Positions 58,418-64,000 of a stretch of 64,000 bases of DNA are shown one piece after another. Positions within the stretch are counted from its first letter, which is position 1; every line of letters begins with the position of its first letter. The DNA lies in NCBI GenBank assembly GCA_911728435.2, contig OU452204.1, positions 5,890,001 to 5,954,000 on the forward strand, given 5' to 3'. Source of the DNA: Apoderus coryli. Taxonomy: Eukaryota; Arthropoda; Insecta; Coleoptera; Attelabidae. The notes under the pieces were generated by a model. The model was given only the letters and a program-made list of their open reading frames with translations. It ran no database searches and had not been told where the DNA came from. A program made the translations under genes and the position numbers.

Positions 58418-58928
58418 CAGGGTGTTCTACAAGCTCTCTGACAAACTTTGATCTGACCAAGGGCGCATTTAGATCCAGGTCATGGGGGAGGGGGGGTAAC
58501 TAGCTGAAACACATTCAATATATTGTTTGGCAAATTGATCTGAACAGCGCGGCGTCGGTAAGGGGAACGCAGTTGTAATAAAACATAGCTGATTTTATTC
58601 ATAAAATTTCCAACGGCGTGCGTTGTAAAAGTTTAGAAATAATTAATAAACATTTATGTGTTACTAAAAAATTGAAATTAATGAAAAGTTCTTCACGTGT
58701 TTGGTAAAAGCACCTACTGCTATTAAGCTATAACACCCAAGAAGTATTTTATTTATTTATTTTATTTCAAATATGTACTAAAGTTTGCATACCAAAAATG
58801 AAAATAAACCGTTGTTATAAAAAACAAAAACATTCTAAAACAACTTAACACGAAATAAATTAAATTCTTTGGTAATCTTGCGTGATTTAAACAAAAAAAA
58901 TCTAAAACAACTTATCGAAAACAGATCT

Positions 58929-58967
58929 TTTTGTTGCTTTAAGTCACGTTTAGAAACTATAATAAAC
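58929..58967 (+). repeat. 39-bp segment repeated at 59315-59353
   Basis: TTGTTGCTTTAAGTCACGTT and the following TAGAAACTATAAT occur identically at both sites. Confidence 0.75.
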
Positions 58968-58975
58968 TGTTTTAA

Positions 58976-59227
58976 ATATTTCGATTAAATATAACGATCA
59001 TAATTAGTATTACTTTATAAAAGGTGGCAATCTGTTAGATTTCGTCAACTTGAGCATCATCATTATCATCAGTCTCGCTGTCGTCATCTTGTCCTAAAGT
59101 TGTTATAATGTGCTCAGTTTCCTGCAAAACTCTTCTTCCAACGCCGTAACATGTCGGCAAAAACTATTCCAATAATTACTGGATATTAAAACTTCTTTTA
59201 ATGTAGTTAGGTGGAAATTTCCGGTTG
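58976..59227 (-). repeat. Copy A of a ~250-bp direct repeat
   Basis: Aligns in the same orientation to 61646-61900 with about ten percent difference. Minus-strand codons give an acidic tail TLGQDDDSETDDND ending at a stop within AATCTAACAG. The parent gene was not identified. Confidence 0.75.
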
Positions 59228-59314
59228 AATTCAACTACAAAAAGAAGTTTTTAATATCTAGTAATGATTGGAATAGTTTTTGCCGACATGTTAGTGAGTT
59301 GGAAGAAGAATTTT
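59126..59314. repeat. Snap-back inverted duplication
   Basis: 59126-59205 and 59231-59314 are reverse complements around a ~25-base loop, sharing ACATGTCGGCAAAAACTATT. The plus strand of the right arm translates to SNDWNSFCRHVSELEEE, which in order would precede the acidic tail of copy A. So the two arms are pieces of one gene or element joined head to head. Confidence 0.75.
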
Positions 59315-59354
59315 GTTGCTTTAAGTCACGTTTAGAAACTATAATTAACTGTAA

Positions 59355-61214
59355 CGTGACAGGGCTTTTCAAAGATATAAAAGAACGAAAACTGATCTGA
59401 ACTGGAGGGCTTACAAAGATCTCCGTAATTTTGCTTTGGCGTCTGTACGCAGAGAAAAGGCAGCGTTCTTGAAGTATGTGAGTGCTGAGGATGCAAAGAC
59501 AATTTGGAAAAGATTAAAAATTGCAAATGTAATGATAAAACCAAAAATGGATTTGCCGGATTGTTTTTGCAATCCAAACATTATAAATGATTACTTTTTG
59601 TCTGTTTTTTCTGGTAGTGGGGCTGATTCGGAATTAATTGAATATTTCAAAAATAATACTTATGGTCCGGAAAAATTAGATTTTCGGCTTTTATCTCCAT
59701 TGGAAATATATAAAATAATTACTTCTATTAAATCTAATGCTGCTGGAAGTGATGATCTTTCAGTTGTTATGATTAAGCTCACCTTACCTATTTTATTAAA
59801 TCATATAACCCACATAATAAATATCTGCATTGAAACTGGTTACTTTCCAAGAATTTGGAATACAGCAGTGGTATGCCCGGTACCTAAAGTAAATTGTCCT
59901 AACTCTGTAAGTGATCTCAGACCGATAAGCTTACTTCCAGTCTTGAGCAAGGTATTAGAAAGAGCTATACATCAACAACTGTATCAATTTGTAAATGTTA
60001 ATGGTTTGCTACCAGAAAATCAATCTGGATTTAGGCCAGGTTTTGGCTCAACATCACTGTTGTTACATGTAAATGATTTGATAATTCGTGGTTTAGATAA
60101 TAAGATGGCGACTATATTAGTGCTTTTGGATTTTTCCAAGGCATTTGATTGCGTGGACCATGAGTTGTTGTGTATTGGTATGGGTATTCTGTTTTTCAAA
60201 AATTACTTGTATGATCGGCAGCAGTATGTAAGAGTGAATGGGAGAGTGTCTGATGTGGCAAGGGTGGATTCTGGAGTGCCGCAAGGCTCTATTCTGGGTC
60301 CTCTTTTATATTTATTGTATACGTTTGATTTGGGGAGCTGCGTGAGGTTTGGCATGAGTGAATCGTATGCGGATGATACACAACTTATTTATACATTTGA
60401 TCCATCTGACTATAGTGATGTTGAAGCAAATATAAATTCTGATTTATGCAATATATCGGAATACTGTAAGAAACATAGTTTGAAATTAAATGCTGGTAAA
60501 ACTCAAGTCATGATCTATGCATCAGAAAATATTTTACACTTTTTAAAGAACTATATATCTCTGGACCTGAAAAGTCAACCTTTGCATTATGAATCGACCG
60601 CTAAGAATTTGGGAATTGTATTTGACTGCAAAGTGAGATTTAATCAACACATTAATAATTTAAATAAAAAGTCGTACCTAGCATTAAAAGTATTGTATGT
60701 CAACCGAAATATTCTGAATTTTAAAGTCCGTAAAAAATTATGTGAGTCATATATATTATCTTCAGTTTCATACGGTTTAATTTTGTACTATCCGGCACTA
60801 ACGGTATTTGATAGAAATCGACTTCAGAAAATACAAAATAACTGGTGTCGTTTTGTCTGTGGTTTAAGGAAATATGATCATGTCTCTGCAAAGATAGGGG
60901 AGCTCAATTGGTTGAATGTGTACAAATTATTTATATACTTATTCCTTTCTTTTTTGTTTCGGTTAATTCAGTCATCTGTGCCAGCTTATTTAAGGAGTAA
61001 ACTTGTTTTCAGAGATGAGGTTCATAATGTGCCCTTGAGAAATAGGAATCTTCTTACTATGCCTCAGCATAAATCTGCATTATTTAAAAGAAGTTTTACG
61101 TACAATGCTGTAAAATACCATAATGATTTTATAGCATATTTCTCGGTGCCACTTTCAGTAAATGGTTTTCGAAAAAAAGTGAAAGATAATTCACTCTCAC
61201 AGTTGACTGACTAG
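59355..61214 (+). CDS. Non-LTR reverse transcriptase (ORF2 C-terminal two-thirds), open but partial
   Basis: Open from 59355; first ATG at 59436 gives 592 residues. Before the ATG the codons RDRAFQRYKRTKTDLNWRAY already match the LINE segment between endonuclease and reverse transcriptase, so the true start is lost with the endonuclease. Counting from the ATG: LRPISLLPVLSKVLE 161-175, ENQSGFRPG 194-202, LLDFSKAFDCVDHELL 230-245 (catalytic Asp 232), SGVPQGSILGPLL 279-291, YADD 311-314, then LNAGKTQVM and the C-terminal region ending at 592. Right after DHELL the sequence jumps to CIGMGILFFKNYLYDR; the usual L..KL...G......F.SYL stretch is about 10-15 residues longer, suggesting an in-frame deletion. 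No stops. Likely inactive for lack of endonuclease. Confidence 0.88.
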   Translation, partial: RDRAFQRYKRTKTDLNWRAYKDLRNFALASVRREKAAFLKYVSAEDAKTIWKRLKIANVMIKPKMDLPDCFCNPNIINDYFLSVFSGSGADSELIEYFKNNTYGPEKLDFRLLSPLEIYKIITSIKSNAAGSDDLSVVMIKLTLPILLNHITHIINICIETGYFPRIWNTAVVCPVPKVNCPNSVSDLRPISLLPVLSKVLERAIHQQLYQFVNVNGLLPENQSGFRPGFGSTSLLLHVNDLIIRGLDNKMATILVLLDFSKAFDCVDHELLCIGMGILFFKNYLYDRQQYVRVNGRVSDVARVDSGVPQGSILGPLLYLLYTFDLGSCVRFGMSESYADDTQLIYTFDPSDYSDVEANINSDLCNISEYCKKHSLKLNAGKTQVMIYASENILHFLKNYISLDLKSQPLHYESTAKNLGIVFDCKVRFNQHINNLNKKSYLALKVLYVNRNILNFKVRKKLCESYILSSVSYGLILYYPALTVFDRNRLQKIQNNWCRFVCGLRKYDHVSAKIGELNWLNVYKLFIYLFLSFLFRLIQSSVPAYLRSKLVFRDEVHNVPLRNRNLLTMPQHKSALFKRSFTYNAVKYHNDFIAYFSVPLSVNGFRKKVKDNSLSQLTD

Positions 61215-61592
61215 GGATGTTTCTTTCAGTAGGTAGTTTTTAAATTTAATTGTCTAGCTATATGTATGGTTATTTTTTGTTTATATTAATAAGTTTTGTT
61301 TTTGCCTTTTGCCCGTAATTTAATTTGATATAAGGGTGTTTCATTAGTTCTAATTAGGGTGTTTTTCGTTTGAATAGTTTTCGTAAGAATAAGAATTAAA
61401 ATTTTTTGTAGTTAAGAATAATATCATTATTGTTTTATACTAATATAATTCATATAGGTTATGTGTTTAGCTTTTATATTGTTTAAGTGGTTAATGTTGA
61501 GTAGCAGCCTTTTTTTTTTACTCAAAAGAAAAGAACCAGCTAGACTTCGCCATTTAAGATGTATATTTTTCTGTATATAATCTTAATAAAGC

Positions 61593-61593
61593 C

Positions 61594-61638
<45 letters not shown>
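61593..61638. repeat. (ATT)n microsatellite, LINE tail
   Basis: About 15 perfect ATT units directly after the polyadenylation signal of the LINE. Confidence 0.9.
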
Positions 61639-61645
61639 GTTTCGG

Positions 61646-61900
61646 ATATTTCGATTGAATATATCGATCGTAATTATTATTACTTTATAGAAGGTGGCAA
61701 TCTGTCTGTGATTTCGTCAATTTGAGCATCGATATTATCATCAGTCTCGCTGTCGTCATCTTGTCCTAAAGTTATTATAATGTGCTCAATTTCCTCCAAA
61801 ATTCTTCTTCCAACTCCTTAAGATGTCGGCAAAAACTATTCCAATAATTAGTGAATATTAAAAACTTCTTTTAATGTAGTTAGGTTGAAAGTTCCGGTTG
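61646..61900 (-). repeat. Copy B of the ~250-bp direct repeat
   Basis: Same orientation as 58976-59227. On the minus strand an open stretch reads GRRILEEIEHIIITLGQDDD, then SETDDNIDAQIDEITDRLPP, ending with SIK and a stop at about 61680. The reading frame is conserved between the two copies, with synonymous-type and conservative changes. An acidic C-terminus of an unidentified protein. Confidence 0.7.
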
Positions 61901-61904
61901 TATT

Positions 61905-62880
61905 GCGGGTTCTTATATATTTAATTTAAGTTTTGCGTAAATTAACTCTATTGGGTTTAACTCGCACATATACGGAGGCGTTCTAAGAGATGTTTTTTTA
62001 AATCGAACTACCCTGATTTTTTTAGCCATTAAAATTGCATATTTTTGTTCCTTTTAAATGATATACGAGACTTAATAGTTTTAGTTTTAGAAATATCAAA
62101 AATCGAGAACGGTATTGAAAAGTTTATTGTTCCGAGGATTTTTGGACACTCTGTAAGTTTGGTAGTGTTAACTTCTGTCTTGATTATGTTGTTAATCTTT
62201 AAAATACCAAAATTCTAAGTAGATTCAATAAAAAATTCCACACAAACAATGTGTAAACTTATATTTCTACAAGAACAAAAAATTTTTTTCTGAAGTAATC
62301 CATCTATCGAGGAGTGAATAGTATGATTTGAACCTAAAACACTAAAGTAACAGAACGCTAAATATACAATAATAATTTGATATAATATTTGATAATATTG
62401 CAACTCATACACGACAACAAAAGTATAAATAATAACACCACTCTGCCACTGGCTGATTCAATATTACTACGACGGGCGGCAACAATTGCGGGGAAGAACT
62501 CAGTTTCCACCAATTGCCGATTTTACAGAAGATCGTAATTTCTTTTCCCTATTTTAATATTCAGTAGCAAAAATTTTAGTTATTAAATAAAAATAAAACA
62601 AACAACCACTTAAAAATGCTGAGCTTTTTTGACTATTATTATTTGTAATTGTAAAAAATCGATTTTCAAGGTCATACTACTTCTTCTTCTTCGAGAACTA
62701 GTGATATTTTGTAGTTAAATTTGGCAATCTAGGATTTTTTTGTCCGCATTCCTTTCGTTGTCACAGATTCATTTGCCAAGCAATAAATATGTCTTTAAAA
62801 GTCAATCTGTGTTTCCTCGCCCTACTAACGTTGCAAAATCCCGAAAGATTTCGGTAAATACATATTTTCTCTCATGTCAT
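61905..62880. other. No gene recognised
   Basis: AT-rich sequence, right part of the composite element. No coding region; the frame at 62215-62412 is not convincing. Confidence 0.35.
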
Positions 62881-62929
62881 GGGTCAAAGTTTGTCAGAGA
62901 GCTTGTAGGAAATAATTGATATCATTCTG

Positions 62930-63250
62930 TCAAATCACATGATTCCTGCATCATATGGCCCTCATTTTCTTCTCATGCACGATAATGCTACGATTACTAT
63001 AGATTTTCTTAACGACCATGAAATTCGTAAAATGAATTGGCCAGCGATAAACCCCGACCTTACTCAAATTATTAAACACTTATGGGATATAGTGGACAGA
63101 CGTATTCGATGTCGTCTAAATCCACCTCAACCCTTCAGCAACCCACAGAAGTCCTAGTCGGAGTGTGGGACAGTATACCACAGGAGGACATTCGAAGGCT
63201 CGTGAGAAGTAAGCCAAGAAGTCATTCGTGCTGCTGGAGGCACATGCGAT
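62930..63250 (+). pseudogene. Tc1-like transposase C-terminal fragment
   Basis: The frame 62939-63157 reads FLLMHDNAT, FLNDHEIRKMNWPAINPDL and KHLWDIVDRRIRCR. These are the second catalytic aspartate block, the strand before the third motif, and the HLWDxxxRR block of Tc1-type DD34E transposases. The sequence between HDN and NPDL is several residues shorter than usual, and the catalytic glutamate (NPIE) is replaced (TQII). After a stop at 63155 the last helix continues in another frame to AAGGTCDTK at about 63250. Dead. Confidence 0.75.
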
Positions 63251-63259
63251 ACTAAAACA

Positions 63260-64000
63260 CATTGGTTTTCAGATAGCATAACATTAAAAAATAATTCCTT
63301 TTCATTTTGTTATTCGCAGATTTTAAGTTCCCGCACAGGGACCGATTTTTTATTTATTGGCAAGTAATAAGGTATGAAAAATCATATTTTAAATGACGAC
63401 TTACCACGCTGTAATTATTTAATTCCAAGTCGCACGCAAACTGTATAATAATTATTGTTTTAGTTTTTTTTTTATATTTACAACATATAGGCAAGAAACC
63501 TATCGCATTACGTAACCCTATACAGTATGAAAATAAACTGATTAATCGTTAATCATATTTATAAGTTTTGTGGGCAGAATAGCAACACAAATATAACATA
63601 CTGAAATAATCACAATACAAATTATAAATATAGTTTCCTGCCTCGAGGTAATAGTATTAGCATATTATCACCTGTATGACATTAATAATTCTACACGTAT
63701 TTTACATTTGCAAATATGAAATAAAAATAATTCATATACACTTTTTTACTTGAAATAATATGGCATAAGGGTCGCTAAACACGTAAAGCAACAATTCCTT
63801 GGATATGTTATCAGCCGTTCTTATTTCTTTATGAATTACGAAAAACGTAATTTTTATATAACTTACCACTATAAAGAAACTTAATCTTACGAGTTTAGAT
63901 GTTCTGTTTTCATTTTCTGAAAAATATTTTTATGGTTGTTGTGTTGTATGTGTTACTAACGTCATTCCGTTTTCGTTGCTTACTTCGTATTTAATATCTC
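63260..64000. other. No gene recognised
   Basis: AT-rich sequence to the window end, no coding, RNA or repeat signal supported. Confidence 0.4.

Larger units (their letters stand above)
59354..61640 (+). mobile_element. 5'-truncated LINE with (ATT)n tail
   Basis: Begins abruptly at about 59354 inside a reverse transcriptase ORF, with an in-frame stop immediately upstream in unrelated sequence. It ends at AATAAA (61585-61590) and an (ATT)n run to 61638. A simple-repeat tail and 5' truncation are LINE properties. It lies between two copies of the 250-bp repeat. Confidence 0.85.
58418..62908. mobile_element. Composite DNA element with inverted ends and internal insertions
   Basis: CAGGGTGTTCTACAAGCTCT (58418, after TA) continues as CTGACAAACTTTGA. 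The complement TCAAAGTTTGTCAGAGAGCT lies at 62884-62903, and GTAGG follows to 62909. The right end is shortened by about ten bases. Inside lie repeated segments and a LINE. A Tc1-type transposase fragment sits just outside the right end (62930-63250). Element limits are inferred from this one inverted pair. Confidence 0.5.

Noticed and set aside
59040..59100. CTGATGA-like words (TCATCAG) near 59068 and 61739 as hammerheads
   Set aside because: No GAAA block or complementary stem I lies at the required distance.
59436..59436. ATG at 59436 as the real start of the LINE protein
   Set aside because: Matching LINE residues extend upstream to 59355, so the frame is truncated and the ATG is internal.

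Overview
The window looks like AT-rich, intron-poor, repeat-laden nuclear DNA of an arthropod, most likely an insect. The basis is the mix of mobile elements: BEL/Pao, mariner DD34D, a DD41D mariner-like element, Tc1, a Transib-like element, Penelope-type sequences with hammerhead ribozymes, and several non-LTR retrotransposon lineages. A beetle or a hemipteran would both fit; the sequence does not settle the order. No complete host gene was found. The only host-type coding candidate is one short putative first exon (32879-32933) ending at a good splice donor.

Layout. 1-5300: a hairpin element, a LINE scrap, a MITE (3484-4045) and a frameshifted mariner with both inverted ends. 5902-11953: a complete BEL/Pao retrotransposon with 241-bp LTRs differing at one base, a 5-bp target duplication and one 1708-codon gag-pol frame; it landed in the tail of a tRNA-derived SINE. 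12147-13797: a foldback element with two ~770-bp arms. 16548-18519: a dead Tc1-like element. 19930-25100: TIR elements, hairpins, remnants of MADF and MULE/SWIM genes, and a minisatellite. 26000-31000: a psq-type HTH remnant, a DUF4817-type remnant and a 5'-truncated LINE. 33900-41200: a TIR element, a LINE 3' end, two mariner remnants, a near-perfect hammerhead ribozyme at 39818-39862 and an RTE-like LINE end. 43855-44664: a long palindromic element. 50424-51999: a deleted Transib-like element whose ends match V(D)J recombination signals in the heptamer and largely in the nonamer. 52219-55124: a MITE into which an intact DD41D transposon (52533-54619) has inserted. 58418-62908: a composite DNA element holding duplicated segments and a LINE with a long open reverse transcriptase frame.

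How the parts relate. The genes present encode mobility functions, nearly all broken. Three look potentially competent by sequence: the BEL/Pao polyprotein, the DD41D transposase, and the hammerhead ribozyme. The many nested insertions allow relative dating: SINE before BEL/Pao, MITE before the DD41D element, and the composite element probably before its LINE. Most stretches between elements carry no recognisable gene and are listed as such.
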